DNA from: Alnus glutinosa
Taxonomy: Eukaryota; Streptophyta; Magnoliopsida; Fagales; Betulaceae
Direction: 5' to 3'
NCBI RefSeq assembly: GCF_958979055.1
Contig: NC_084898.1
Span: 18,867,124 to 18,931,123 of the forward strand
DNA length: 64,000 nt
Shown: positions 1 through 12,292 of the stretch, one piece after another
How the letters are laid out: each line of letters starts with the position of its first letter
Position numbering within the stretch: position 1 is the stretch's first letter
Notes under the pieces: model-generated
Seen by the model: the letters and a program-made list of their open reading frames with translations, nothing else
What the model was told of the DNA's origin: nothing
Database searches by the model: none
Program-made: the position numbers and the translations under genes

Positions 1-105
1 GGACAAGAAATAGATTCATTGAAAGGTACCAAATAAACCCATTACAGTTTTAACCATAACATGATCCATTGAATTGGAGAGCAAGAGAAAAAGGTGGAAG
101 ATCAC

Positions 106-165
106 CTGCTGTTGCTTGGCAACTTGCTCCCTCAGCTTGCTCGCTTGCCTCCGTATGCTCTCCAT
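106..165 (-). CDS. First coding exon of an SH3P-like (BAR/SH3 domain) protein, partial
   Basis: The minus-strand ATG at 165-163 opens a 20-codon exon reading MESIRRQASKLREQVAKQQQ, followed at once by a consensus donor (CAG|GTGATC, intron from 105 downward). This matches the conserved N-terminus of plant SH3 domain-containing proteins SH3P1/2/3 (M-D/E-A/S-I-R-K/R-QA-x-LREQVA-x-QQQ). Those proteins have an N-terminal BAR-type domain and a C-terminal SH3 domain and act in clathrin-linked trafficking and autophagosome formation. The identification rests on family knowledge and one short exon. The rest of the gene lies beyond the left edge. The reading frame stays open through the start of the intron, but that part does not match the family, so I end the exon at the donor. 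Confidence 0.62.
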
Positions 166-1319
166 ATTGATCGGAAAGCCCTTTCTTTTTACGCTTAGTT
201 TTACAGGGAACACAGAGAGAAAGAGGAAAATGTAAAGGGTTTGGGAGTGAAGTGAAAAAAACTGTCGGGAATCGCTTATTAGCGAAACAGAGAAAGGTGT
301 CGGTCCAAAATATGTCTATTCCTTGTCTTTTTACTTCCACTGAAAATGAACGTAAGGGCCTGTTTGGTAGCTTTTTCTGTTTGTAAAACAGCAAAACGCG
401 TTTCTTGTTGTTGATTGAATGATTGCAAACTGTATTAAAAATTAAAACAAATAAAAACAAAAACACCAAAAATAAAAAATTCTAAAAACTTATACATCTT
501 TTCGAAAACAGTTTTTCAGTGTTTTCATTTTGTCTAATTTGTTTTTCTTCCTCGGTAAAGAGAAATATTATATATATATATATATACACACACACACGTA
601 TATGTTAAATTATATTTAATTATTTGCATACTTACATAAATATTAGTATACTTATGACATAAATAATAATATTATATCAAATATATCATAAATTATTTAA
701 TATTTTTTATAAATTATAACTTATAGCATTATAACATATGACATACATTTTTTAATATACTCTTAAACTATAGCATTATAGCATATACTTATAGTTGATA
801 ACATATGAGTATATAACATTATAACATATACTTATATATACATAAGTCAAGCATAACAAGGGAGTCGAGCTTTTTATGAGCTTGTTTACGAACGTTAATC
901 GAGTAAAGCCGAGTATATATCGCCTAATAATCAAGTCTAGTTTCGTGTTTACAAACATATCGTTTAGTAATCGAGTCGAACTCAACTATGTTCACAAGTA
1001 GACTGAGTAGTTATGTTCATTTACAGCCCTACTTACTTCACTTTCAGCCCAAATAAAAATTATGATACCTAACCATTTATCCAGTGAGATGGATTCTATA
1101 AATAATTTCTCATAATCACTTATCCGAATTCTCTCAACTTTGAGCAAATAATTGTAAAGGATTCTTATTCCCTTTTGTAGCTTGTGGGAGTGAGCTTATT
1201 GTGCTCTTTTGATCGGGCCTTCTTTCAGCCTGCATTTAATGCAGACACGTTTTTTTGAATTTACAAAAAATTGACCTTAAACAAAGTGCAATTCCAGTGA
1301 TAGTTTGGGAGTACGAACT
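166..1319. other. Upstream region of the SH3P-like gene; AT-rich intergenic DNA
   Basis: Bases 166-360 are the presumed 5' UTR and promoter of the minus-strand gene. From about 560 the sequence is simple AT-rich DNA with a short (TA)n/(CA)n tract near 570-600. Bases 860-1035 carry GTCGAGC/GAGTCG motifs and end in TTACAGCCCTA, the reverse complement of a TAGGGCTGTAA end, which resembles a decayed hAT-like element. I found no gene. Confidence 0.4.
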
Positions 1320-1339
1320 TTAATTTAAGGGTTAAATAT

Positions 1340-1974
1340 AGGAGTGACAGATGAGCCCAACTGCTCGTGAATTCAGTTCAATTCGGCTCGTTTAAACTTG
1401 ATTCGATCTCAATTTGAAAAATAAATGAGTCATTCATGAACACAATAATCTGCTCATATATTAAATGAAACATACTCGTATAAAACTCGGCTCTGTTCAA
1501 ACAAAGCTCGTGAACTTGGCTTGTATAAGTTCAACTCAACTCGTTCGGTTCGAATCATTAGCTCTTCCATGCGTGTGTGTGTGTGTGTAAAAATAAGTTT
1601 TATAAATATAAGATTATATAATTGTAGTGTATAAATATTAACATAGTAAACATAATATATATATATAATACTACAAACGTTCTATTTAGAATGTGAAACA
1701 TATATCAAAGTTAAAATTGTACTGAATTTTAATAATTTTTTTTTGAGGTAAAAAATTAAAAATTATTATAAAACCATAATCGAGATCGAGCCGCTCGAGC
1801 TCGATTGGAGGCTCGGCTTGTTAAGTTAGCCGAGCTCGAGCCAAGCTCGAACTTGGCTAGGCTCTTAACAAGTCGAATTCGAGCAACCCTTCAAAACTCA
1901 GCTTGAGCTCGAGCACCTATACTATGTATTTGAGTCGAATTTGACAGCTTCAAACTCGACTTGAATACAGCCCT
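1340..1974. mobile_element. hAT-like non-autonomous element, nested
   Basis: This 635-bp element begins AGGAGTGACAG and ends, read inward from the right, AGGGCTGTATTC. It is flanked by a perfect 8-bp duplication TTAAATAT (1332-1339 and 1975-1982), the hAT target size. The interior is rich in GAGCTCG/CGAGCTC motifs in both orientations and can fold on itself. There is no transposase frame. It sits in the left TIR of the surrounding Mutator-like element; removing it with one TTAAATAT copy restores a TIR that pairs with the right-hand one, so it is the younger insertion. Confidence 0.72.
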
Positions 1975-2313
1975 TTAAATATCATTGACTCCCTTAAACT
2001 ATCTCTTATTTACAAGTTGCCTTGCAAGTTATCACTTGTCACACTTAACTCCTTCTCGAACTATCATTTTTCTTGCAAAAAAAACCCCACCGCTAATAAA
2101 TCTCGATAAATTAAACGAACTATGCGTTTTTTAAACAAAAAAAAAGATAGAAACACCTCGAATAAAAAATAAAATAAAAAAACTACATAAAAAAACTAAA
2201 TAAAAATATTTAAAAAATATGGGTCGTCGTCAAACCACCCCCAAGTGTTTGGGGGTGGGTCGGCCACCCCCAAAAGGTGACTTGACAATCCTTGAGGGTG
2301 GTTTGATTAGCCC

Positions 2314-4990
2314 TATAGCGCCCCAAGTTTTAAGACATAAAATATAACATCTTAAATTTGAATTTAATACCTAATTAGGATACCAAAGAATATATAAATA
2401 TTCATTAATATTCAATATGTACATTTATAGGATTAAATATTCATTAATCTTATAATTCTAAATTGATTAAAGAAGTTTAACAAATCTTAAATCTAAAATT
2501 ACGATAGAAAGAAAAGAAACCAGTCTAACGAGAGAGCGATCGATCTAGACGTTTTGACAATCAATCCATACAATGCTTGATCCTCGATACTTAGCGATCG
2601 ATCAACCTGACGCTCGATTGCCAATGCTTAGCGCTCGATCGACATAGTTATGCAAAGCGCAGATTTCATCAAACAATTGTCCCTAATATTTTTTTATATA
2701 GATATAGATATTGTCCCTAATATTATAGAAGTCATGATTTCATGCATGACTCATCACCACAGCGCATCACCCAGCTTGCTGCCCACGTTGCTTACCAGCC
2801 GTTGATCAAGTGTGACTCAAAGTTGTCTTAGCCGTTTAAAGCTTCTATAAAAAAAGGTGCAGCCCCTTTGTTGACGCATTGCTCTTCTTCCTTCTTTCTC
2901 TGTTTTTCTTTCATGGCAGAAAGCTTCTCTCTGTGTCCTTTGTAAGAAAAACCCAGAAGCTCTCATCTCTTTCGGCCAGCAGCTCAAACAGCAGCAAGTT
3001 CTTCTCTTCTCCTATATTTCGATTTACAACAGAAAAAGGAAAGGAAAAACAGAAAACTCTCTCTCTCTCTGTTCTCTCGGCCAACAGTGAGTCCAGCTCA
3101 CTTTCTGCTTGAGACAACACCTTTCTTTTAGCTGAACCAAAACTCAGTTATCTTCTTGGTGGTTTATCCGACCAGCAAGCTATTTAACGAAGAAACTTCT
3201 CTCTGTCTCGACTTGAAGCAGAAAGGAAAAGAAACTCTCAAAAACTCTCCCTCTGCTTCGGTTTGTAACAGAAAAAGGAAGAGGAAAATCCTCTCAAAAC
3301 TCTCTTTCTCTTATCTCCCTCTCTGTCGTAGCCAACAAATCTCTCTCTCTCTCTCGGGCTCGGCCAGTAGTCCAAAGAAAAGCAAGAAAAGCACTCTCTC
3401 TCACTCACAGTGCCTCTCGGCCGGTTAGTGGACAGCAAGGGGATTAATATCCCAGTCCTTTTTTCTTGAAGCTTTTGGTAATTAAGTTTCCTAAAGCTTT
3501 AATTTAGTTTTTATGATTTTATAAGTTAATGGGTTACTTAATGTTTAAATGTTATGTTTAACAGGTATTTTCAAAAATGAAGTATTTTGTAAATAAGCTG
3601 TTATAATGCCCGAATAAAAATATATATTTTATAAAAAGTACCGTTATACGGCCCAAAATTATAAAATATATTTTTAAGCATTAGTCATACTAATGCCGTT
3701 ACTCTGCCTAAATTTTATAAAAGGATAAAATATAAATTATCTATAATTATACAGTTATGCTGTCCACGTATTTTAACAAATATTATACCCATTATTTATA
3801 TTAATGAGGTTGTTATTACTATTTTTATACAAAAAATATTACATTTTTTGCATACTAATGCTGTTGTGATGTTTGTTTTACTTTGTATGTATTTTAGGCA
3901 TTAATTAATAAATGTCGTAATAATGCACACATGAAAATATGTGGTCATGCAATCGGTCTATGTTGCATGCCATTATAATATCCAAGCGATATTAAGAAGT
4001 TCTGTTAAGTTGTTTTGGAATCGAAAGTGATAAAGATAATAAAATAATATTCTTAGCGATTTGTACTAACACACTATCACATGTACAAAACTATATTATA
4101 ATGAACACTTGTGTGAATATTTTCCGAAGCAGGAAAAGGCTGTAAGTATAAATTACTTACTGAGCATGATACTGATTTCCATAATCTAATGATTATAGAT
4201 TTGTTGAATTGTATGTGTGTGAATGGAACATTGCATTTTATGCTTCTTGTTGTGATTAATGAATTGTTAGAGCAAGACCAGGAGTTAGAGGCCCACGACA
4301 CCAATGAATAATAAGACCGGAGATGATTAGAGTCTTACGGCACCAATAAATATTAAGACCGTATCATGAGTTAAAGTCTTACAACATAAATAAATAAGAC
4401 TGCATATAGAACTGTCATAATATCATTGCATTATATGTTTTTAAATAAGTCAGTAACTGTTATTTTATTGAAACAATTGACTCACACAATTACAGTATGA
4501 GATTGTAGAGTTACCCACGATCTTGTAGATGTTTATGTAGGAATGAAAGGAGAAGGATCAGGACAATTAGGATCTTTTTACCGATACCGATATATGTGGA
4601 TGAGGCTATCTACTGCCTCTTTAGTGTGATGGATTACCCTGCTTAGTCTATCTTTTTATATTTATGCTGTGATTTGTCTTTATGCGTTTCTTTGGTATGT
4701 AATAATTTGTATTATGGTTTGTATTAGGTTAAAATAATGATTACGTAATATATGTGCTGCATGTGGCACATATGTTACAATTTTTAGTGAGTATTTATTA
4801 TGTAAGAATACTTTGTTCATATTAATTTATATCTAAAAGTATTTTAGTTAGTTCTGATGTGTTATATTCTTAAGTTTTAAAAAGAACAATATGTTTTGCT
4901 ACAAAATTTTATTGTCTCTGATGTCATAATGTCAAGTGGTTTATTAGATATAACCACTTATACCTTTTTTGTAAAAAGCGGAGTGTTACA
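2314..4990 (+). mobile_element. Probable solo LTR or LARD-like block of a large LTR element
   Basis: This 2.68-kb block interrupts the palindromic core of the surrounding element. It starts TATAGCGCCCCAAG and ends GAGTGTTACA, similar to large plant LTRs beginning TGTARCRCCCC and ending GTGTTACA. A TATA box at 2846-2855 precedes a long CT-rich, 5'UTR-like segment (2870-3430), as expected of an LTR promoter and R region. No gag or pol is present. Frames at 2879-3112 and 3156-3428 are low-complexity products of the CT-rich tract. I could not find a convincing 5-bp target duplication, so the boundaries are tentative. Confidence 0.45.
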
Positions 4991-5036
4991 AACACGAACC
5001 GCCTGGGGGTGGTTCAAGACCACCATCAAAGGATCC

Positions 5037-5081
<45 letters not shown>

Positions 5082-5321
5082 CTCTTCTGTTGATGGCTTT
5101 ATTTATTTTTTTAAATAATAATAATAATAATAATTTTTTCATTTTTATTTAAGGGTATTTTTGTAATTTTTTCTTTCTTAACGATTTTGACTATCAAATG
5201 GATTTTTTTGCTAACAAATAATAGTTTGAGGTTGTTGTTGAGTGTGCCAAGTGGTAGTTAGTAGACTAATGTATAAATGAGTAGTAGTCAAAGGGGTAAG
5301 TATATTTAGCCCTTAATTTAA

Positions 5322-6040
5322 AGGCCTTTAAACAACAATCATTTAGTATATACCACAAAAATGCTTTTACATTTTTTTTTTTCCAATAAAAAATATTATT
5401 TAGTCCATAGGTTTTCATTCTATTTCAATCTAATCCTTATGTTTTTAATTTCATAATGAGGTCCTTAGTTTTTTTTTTTTTTTTTTCAAATATGTCACTC
5501 TGTCAACGTATCATCCACTTAATTTACATGTCACATCAAACCAACCAATTAATACTACATGAATCACGTTTGACACGTGATATGCCAACTATACATTATA
5601 TCTTTGGAGCCTCTCCGGGGATGGCCAACCACTTTTTCTTTTTCTTAAAAAGAAAATTAAACTTTTTTAATTTTTTTTATTTAAGATATATTTCTAATTT
5701 AAAGTAAGTGTGCGACGTGCACGTATAATTGGCACCATAACACTGCGGTCTTTTATTGAAAAGATAAGAGTAACCAATATAAAATAGGTGATTTATAAAA
5801 ATAACCAGAATACATAGTTTAATTACTAAGTAAAATTGAGATTTATAAGTAAATTTTGGGCTCTTTTATAGGGATATAGAAGGCCTATGTATACGCGCAG
5901 CACCGCCTTATAAACAGCGCCGGTTATCGAGGAATGAATCAAGGAAAGCAACCAAAGCGTCACACTCGAAAGAAACGTGGGAAAGAAATCCCAGAAAAAA
6001 ACAAAATCCCATAAAAAACAAGCGAACACCCAAAACAGGA
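5322..6040 (+). promoter_or_regulatory. Intergenic region and putative promoter of B3 gene 1
   Basis: The distal part is AT-rich with poly-T and holds no gene. A TATA-like TTATAAAC at 5908-5915 lies about 125 bp before the ATG at 6041, in locally GC-richer DNA, and is a plausible core promoter. The leader between them is A-rich near the start codon. No transcript evidence is available here. Confidence 0.4.
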
Positions 6041-8658
6041 ATGGTGAGGCTTCGCGGACACAGCCGGCCGGACAACAGCCCGGAGTTCTTCAAAGTTTTC
6101 CTCCCCTACACGAGCTCGCACCAAATGGTAATCTCTCTCCCTCTCTCTCTTTCTCGCTATTACTGTTTCTCTAATGGTTGGTGGGTATATGTGAGGCTTT
6201 GCTATTCAGTGACTTTTGTATTTGTTTTTGATCAAAAGGGTAAAAGACTGGGTCTTTCTTTTTGGGTTCATTGATTCATAAAGTTCTTTTTTTGGTTCTG
6301 GTTTGTCATCATCAAACTTGATACAAAAGGCCTCGTTTTTATGTGTCAGCCAGCCGTCAGGGGTTTGAATCTTTACGATATATCCGAGATTAGAAAAGGG
6401 TCTACTTGATAGAATGATATTATATTTTACACCTTTTTTCTTTTTAGAAGTTCGGAATTTGATGTTCTGTTTTGTAAAATACCATGATGATGATGGGATT
6501 TTAATTAATTTTTTTTCCCCATATGTTATTATATAATTCAATAATGTAGAAACTAGCAAACGTTGTAAAAGAATTGTTTAAGATGCATGACTGTTAGTAG
6601 CCAGCGTTAAGCTGTTATGATTGAAAAGATGTGAACTTTATACGTATTGCCATATATGTATGTCTCCTTTATATACAACCACACTATAAATTATATTTTT
6701 TTTTAAAGAAAAAATAGAGAGAGAACAACGTATAGTACTTGAAGAATTGTGGATAAAGAAGTTCTTTCTGCAAAGTATATCAAACAGTGGACTTCTATGT
6801 CGTGCTTCTTGGTCTTCCTTTAATTTTTTTTTTTTTTTTTGTTCGAGTTTTGATAAGCCTTAGATTCCATTTGGATATTAATAGGTTCTTTTTAGAACCT
6901 AAACAGGTTATTAGTCTTGTCGTGTAGGCTATATTTATCCTAGAACAACATTTGTATTCAAAGGAAGATGATTAAATGTTCTATGCCCTATGATATAGAT
7001 TACAGTGTGTACACAAGATAGGAATGAGTGTCTTGTGCAGTGTTTTTGAATATTAGATAGACTGCTTGTTATCTGGTGAAAACTTAATCTTATTTGATAT
7101 TGCAGGCCATACCGCAAGCTTTTATCAGGCACTTCAATGGAGCCATACCAAAGAAGACCATTCTCTTTGATCATACTAAGAAGCCTTGGCATGTCACACT
7201 GGAGCAAACTGACGGGCGCTTGTGTTTTAAGAATGGTTGGCAATGCTTTGCTAGTGATCACTCTTTGAAATTTGGAGACTTCCTGGTTTTTAAATACAAT
7301 AGTAATTCTTCGTTTGAAGTGAAAATATTCGATAATACTGGATGCAAGAAGGGAGAAACTGTGGCTATTGAGAAGACTATTCCAATTGTGGATTTGGAAC
7401 AAGATTCTGAACCAGAGAAAAATTGTAGAAGACTCACTTGTGCTGGCAAGCGAAAGCTTTCGGAAATAGGCTTCAAGAAAAATGAAGAGGCAGGCAGTGA
7501 GTTGTAGTTAATTACTTCTTATTTTCAGCTAATTGCCTATCTTCCAGTTTTTGTTTTGTATAACATGAATATATATGATTTAGAAAGTTGTATGCTTACA
7601 GGCTCATCTAAAGCTGGTCGGCATAAATCACGAAGAATTGTTGAAACAAATCTTGAAAAACAGATTATCCCAAAAGTTGCCCAATTTGTTGCACCAAAGA
7701 ATCCATACTTCGTGGTGGCCTTTGCTAACCATATGCAGTATACATTGGTGAGTTTTTTGGTCTTGTATTTTGCAGTGTATATGCATTGTTGTTCCAATAT
7801 ATGTTGGGTAGGGCTAAGCACCGCCCCCTTACGAGCAGATTTCAGCCGCCTTAGCCTGGCCCCCGTATCCGCTCCCCAGCGGAAGGCTGTTCCAGAAATT
7901 GCCTGCCCATCCACAGGGGGCGGAGATCGGCTGTAACCACCCTCAACGGATGGATATTTTTTTAGGTCTCTTCCGTTTAGCCCGTGATTCCAAACTTGCC
8001 CTTTTGCTGGCCTCCTTGAAAATCTCAGTGGTGACCTTGTGCTGAATCTGGAGCGCACGCAATAATAACCTAGATTAAAACTAGTTTCTTTTTATTGGAA
8101 ATTCTGTAGGTGTGAATCAAATTTTGTTTTTATTCTTGCAATATACTCTTAAATTTAATCTGAACGGCAAAACTTACTCTCTATTTTTTATTGATCAATC
8201 ACCTTTTGTATATATACACAAAATTGTTATCTTGCCACTGTGAATTTAATAGTCATGTTAGCTTGACACACTTTCTTTAAATGGCAGAAAGAATAAAATT
8301 TTCATGATATTATTTCTGATTGCAGAATGTTCATAGATCAGTGATACAGGCATTTAACATTAGATTTAAGGAAAACATGGTGATTCGTGACGAAAACAGA
8401 AATTCATGGCCAGTGAAACTAAGTTTCAGAAATGATGGCCGAATTTCTCTTGGTAGTGGATGGTCTGATTTCAGAAGGAAGAACAACTTACAAGTAAGAG
8501 ACCAATGTGTGTTTGAGTTTGTCCTTGGAAGGGGAAATATGTGCAAGGAACTTCATGTTCAAATTCTTCGTGGAAATGCAAGATTAAAGAAACTTTGTCA
8601 CCGTTGGCATTTGCAGCAGGCAGGGGAGGGGGCCAGTTCTTCACATAGTGTAGGTTGA
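6041..8658 (+). CDS. Two-B3-domain DNA-binding protein (VRN1/REM-like), copy 1
   Basis: Four exons, 6041-6127, 7106-7496, 7602-7747 and 8326-8658, join in frame (phases 0, 1, 0) with GT..AG borders to give 318 residues. The N-terminal B3 domain (about residues 14-107) starts EFFKVFLPYTSSHQ, has IPQAFIRHF, and is split by intron 1 after HQM. A linker with basic stretches (GKRKLSE, HKSRR) follows. The C-terminal B3 domain (about 190-298) starts NPYFVVAF and includes GWSDFRRKNNLQVRDQCVF. Two B3 domains and this length match the VRN1/REM family, nuclear proteins that bind DNA with little sequence specificity; Arabidopsis VRN1 maintains FLC silencing. That role is family knowledge, not shown here. 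The paralog at 14.3 kb has the same exon structure. Intron 3 is much longer here (578 bp against 82 bp), and the C-terminal tail differs, ending in SSSHSVG. Confidence 0.87.
7805..8065. repeat. GC-rich insertion in intron 3 of B3 gene 1
   Basis: Intron 3 of this gene carries about 500 bp absent from the same intron of the paralog. The first half, roughly 7805-8065, is clearly GC-richer than its surroundings. It begins TAGGGCTAAGCACCGCCCCC and contains the partly inverse GGGGGCGGAGATCGGCTG near 7916-7934. I recognise no coding domain. A small transposon or a captured gene fragment is possible. The intron ends on both sides still align with the paralog. Confidence 0.45.
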
Positions 8659-8988
8659 ACTTAGTCATGTCATTGTCACAGTTTTTTTTTTTTTGTTAAA
8701 TTTCTTGTTTCTGTAGATACTCCTGGTTTGAAAATTTGTGTTTAGATCCTGGCACTTGACTTTCATGATTTCTTTGGGGATTGATTGATTTTATTTTGAA
8801 CATTGCATATCCTTGGGCCTAGCACTAGGAATAGGGGAAAATTTCTAACTTTTTGTCACCTTGCAATATGCACAAGACCACCTTTTTATCCATGCCAATG
8901 GATTTACAAGCGTCTAGGGCATCAACTCAGACTTCTAACCCCAGTTTCATCTTCTGAACCTCGGTGTCTTTTTAAATCATTACATTTG
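8659..8988. other. 3' flank of B3 gene 1
   Basis: Bases 8690-8780 resemble the DNA downstream of B3 gene 2 (15690-15780) and a further block at 9870-9975, with shared TTCTTGTTTCT and GACTTTCATG stretches. The 3' flank therefore appears to have been partly duplicated beside gene 1. No other gene is visible. Confidence 0.45.
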
Positions 8989-9717
8989 GGGTAATTACCT
9001 TTTTCTTCCGTCGAGTTATTGTCAATATGTCACCACAAACTAACACCCCGATCAAAAAATAGCATTTAACCATCATTTACATATCAAAACTCCAATTCCG
9101 CCAATTAAATTCGTGAAAAGACTCAAATACTATATCTTCAAATCAAAATTTACGTAAAATATCCTCAAAATTAAACACATAAAAAAAAAAAAATTTAAAA
9201 AAAAGGAAAGAAATGGGGTGGCTACGAGGGGCCATTTTTTGGAGTGGTTGCAAGGCCAACCCCAGAAAAAACCTAGGTTGGCCTCGTGACCACCCCCCTC
9301 CCCCAAGCTCGCAGGGATGGAGCTAGAGTTCTTATGTGCATGGATCAGCGGCCAAAAACTTTTTTTTTGTAGGGGCTAATAGGCTTATTTTTTATTTTTT
9401 ATTTTTTATTTTTTTACAAATTTTTTTTGCCGCCCCCCCCCCTTTTTTTTTTTTTTAAATATATATATATATATATACACACATATATATTAGGTTTAAT
9501 ATTTTTTATTAAATTGCTGTTTAAGGGCATTTTTGTTTTTAAACAAAATTTAACATCTAAAAATCGCATATTCCGTTCAATTTAACGAGATTCTTTACTG
9601 AAATAGAGGTAATGGTATGAAACTGGTAGTTCCATACTCTATTTTAAACGAGGTGTCAATTCATGATGACATATTAACAATGACTAATAGTTGATGAGAA
9701 AAAAAAGGTAATTACCC
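8989..9717. mobile_element. Long-TIR non-autonomous element (Mutator-like)
   Basis: The left end GGGTAATTACCTTTTTCTTC and the right end, reversed, GGGTAATTACCTTTTTTTTC are inverted repeats that extend inward through an ATATGTCA motif. The flanks TTACATTTG (8980-8988) and ATACACTTG (just right of the element) agree at 7 of 9 positions, a plausible decayed 9-bp target duplication. The core (9214-9310) is GC-rich with GGGGTGGCT and GACCACCCCC, like other long-TIR elements in the window. No transposase is present. Confidence 0.6.
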
Positions 9718-10780
9718 AATACACTTGGTTTAATTATTTTGTAATCAAATACCAAATGGAAGGTTTTTTTTGTCTTGAATAGCCTGTTGGTTTATTTATT
9801 TACTTATTTTTATTGAATATGGGAAAGGAGAAAAGGGGAGACTAGTCTGTTGGTTACAGTTGAAGTTTTTTACTTTCTTGTTTCTCTACAGTCTGCCCAT
9901 GGTTATTACCTCATTTTATTCTTAATATGAAAATTTGTGTTTAAATTCGAACTCGACTATCATGCTTTCTTAGGGATTAATTGTGTAACACCCCGACCAA
10001 AAAGACAGTCGGTGGAATATTTGCTTATTTCACGTGACGTTACTACATTATTTTAACTCTTTTTTTGAAACTATAAACTCACATTTACATAAAATGTTAA
10101 TTAAACACCATTTGGATCAACACTTGTAAATGAAAAATTAATGTCTGGTTTTTATTGTCATGTTATTACAGTTATATGACAATTGTATAGCAGTCTACTA
10201 AATAGCGTTATTCATAAAAATTATGTAATAATCACAACAATTTATGAGACCCTAAAACTGTGCTTGGTTTGTAATTAGTTGTTAAAATATTAATTAAATA
10301 GTTAAAATTTGATTTTTTTTTTATAAATATAAATTTTTAGAATAAATAATAATTTAACATATATTAAGATTTAGAGTATAAATATTAACCTCTAATCCAG
10401 GAAAAAATGGAGGCATTACTATTATCAGGGTAACGGTTATGGCGGTTTGCTAGCTGGCAGTTATTGCAGTACTGAAGTCAAACCGAACAGCTAACCGCAT
10501 GTCAAGTAATTTGTGTTTTGGGCCTCTTTTTAGTGCATTTTTTAAACAGTTTTTAGCCTGTTTTAATGTTTTAAAAGAGAGTTTTTGACTCCTTTAAATA
10601 ACTAAGCAAATATATTTTTAATATAATTAAAATTCAAAGTATGTCTTACCTCGGCTACCATCACAGTCAATCATAAAAGGGTGGGAAACCGCAAACAATG
10701 GAAGAACAAGGGAAGAGGAAACGTATAAGGTTTGGTAATGCTCTTGTGGGGAATTTTCAGCCAATGACTTGCCAACTCTT

Positions 10781-10834
<54 letters not shown>

Positions 10835-12259
10835 ATACCTGTAAGTAAAGCCACTTCTTTTAAAACGACGTGGTTTTGGTATATTACTTTTTTAATATAT
10901 AAAATATATATTATTTATAAGTATAAGAGATTAGCGGTTATTAAATGTCTACGCCTATTTTTAAAAAAATGACATCCAAACTTTTAAAATGTTAATTTAG
11001 GGTATATATGTTTCAATTTTTTTTTTTTTTTTTTCAATTTCAACATTCCATTAAAATTTTTCGTGAAATCACATCAAATCCCAAAATACCAATGTAAAAT
11101 TTGAATATTTTTTTTTTAAAAAAATAATAATAAAAGATCGGGTATTATTTGAAACTCTTATTTTTTTTTTTAAAAAAAAAACCGGTTTTTCAACCATAGA
11201 AGAAAATGGAAGATAAATGGTCTGTTTGGCAAGCCATTGCTAAATACCTATAATTGTCTTTTTGCCCATCAAACAAAAAACATTTCAACTTTTTTACACT
11301 TTTTATATCACATCAATTATTTTTTATTATTATTCAAATAAAAAAACTAACTACAAAACAAAAAAATAAAGGCCGTGTTCGGCAAGTGGCTTGCCTTGTC
11401 AGAATAGTGTTTTTCTACTATTTATGTACTTTTTATTACATTTTTTAATTTTTTAATAACAATCAATGTCAAAATATTCACATTTTTTAATCTTTTAATA
11501 TCACATCAATAATTTTTTTATTATTATTCAAATAAAAAATTTACTAAAATATAAATTTTTTTCACCCTTTTATACAAAACTTTTTACTTTATATTATATC
11601 TATAATTTTTTATTAACTCTAAAAATTAATAATTTACTATTTTGATATGATAAGTCCCTTGCTAAACAACATAAAAGTTTTATTCTTTGAGATTTGATTT
11701 GATGTGATATGCTGTGATAGCTCTTTAGTGAAGGCTGCTCTGCACTCTGCAGTGTACACAGGGAAACTAGAAGAAGTAACGGCACTTTGACGGCGATGTT
11801 TCAAATTTCAAATTACTCAACGGTCACTGTAAGACTCATCCAATCCTTTTCATTTCCACAAATATTAATTTATACGATATTTTGGGATGTTGATTCTTCT
11901 TAATTACTAAATTTATTGTCTTGCGTTTCCCGAATAAGTTTGGAGTGGTGGGAAAGATTGTTGAGTTTAATTTGTTTTTGAGTTGTAATAAAAATTGATC
12001 GATTGATATAAAGTATAAAGAATATATATAAAAAGGTAAAAAAAAATTATTTTTTTATTTGAATAGTAATAAAAAATTATTAATTTGATATAAAAAGTAA
12101 AAATATTTTGAAATTGATCGTTTTTTTAAAAAATAAAAATAAATGATGGAAATGGGGTGCTTGGTAACAAACACCGCCCGTTGTTTTAGGAGAAATGGCT
12201 AATTGAATAGTTTGGATTTGTGTTTTTTTTTTTTTTTTCAAAAAATGAAGGTAATGTGA

Positions 12260-12292
<33 letters not shown>

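Larger units (their letters stand above)
1329..5312. mobile_element. Mutator-like long-TIR element containing two nested insertions
   Basis: The ends are inverted repeats: GGGTTAAATAT at the left and, reversed, GGGCTAAATAT at the right. Similarity continues inward (ACTCCCTTAAACTA against ACCCCTTTGACTA and beyond). The element is flanked by a perfect 9-bp direct repeat TTAATTTAA at 1320-1328 and 5313-5321, the target-site size of Mutator-like elements. Its own DNA, excluding insertions, is only about 0.67 kb and has no transposase. The core has GGGGGTGG/CCACCCCC palindromes at 2221-2310 and 5000-5030. An hAT-like element sits in the left TIR, and a 2.7-kb LTR-like block splits the core. Confidence 0.72.

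Noticed and set aside
2879..3428. Ser/Leu-rich frames with a possible signal peptide
   Set aside because: They derive from CT-rich leader-like DNA of an LTR block; overlapping frames exist on the other strand and no domain is present.
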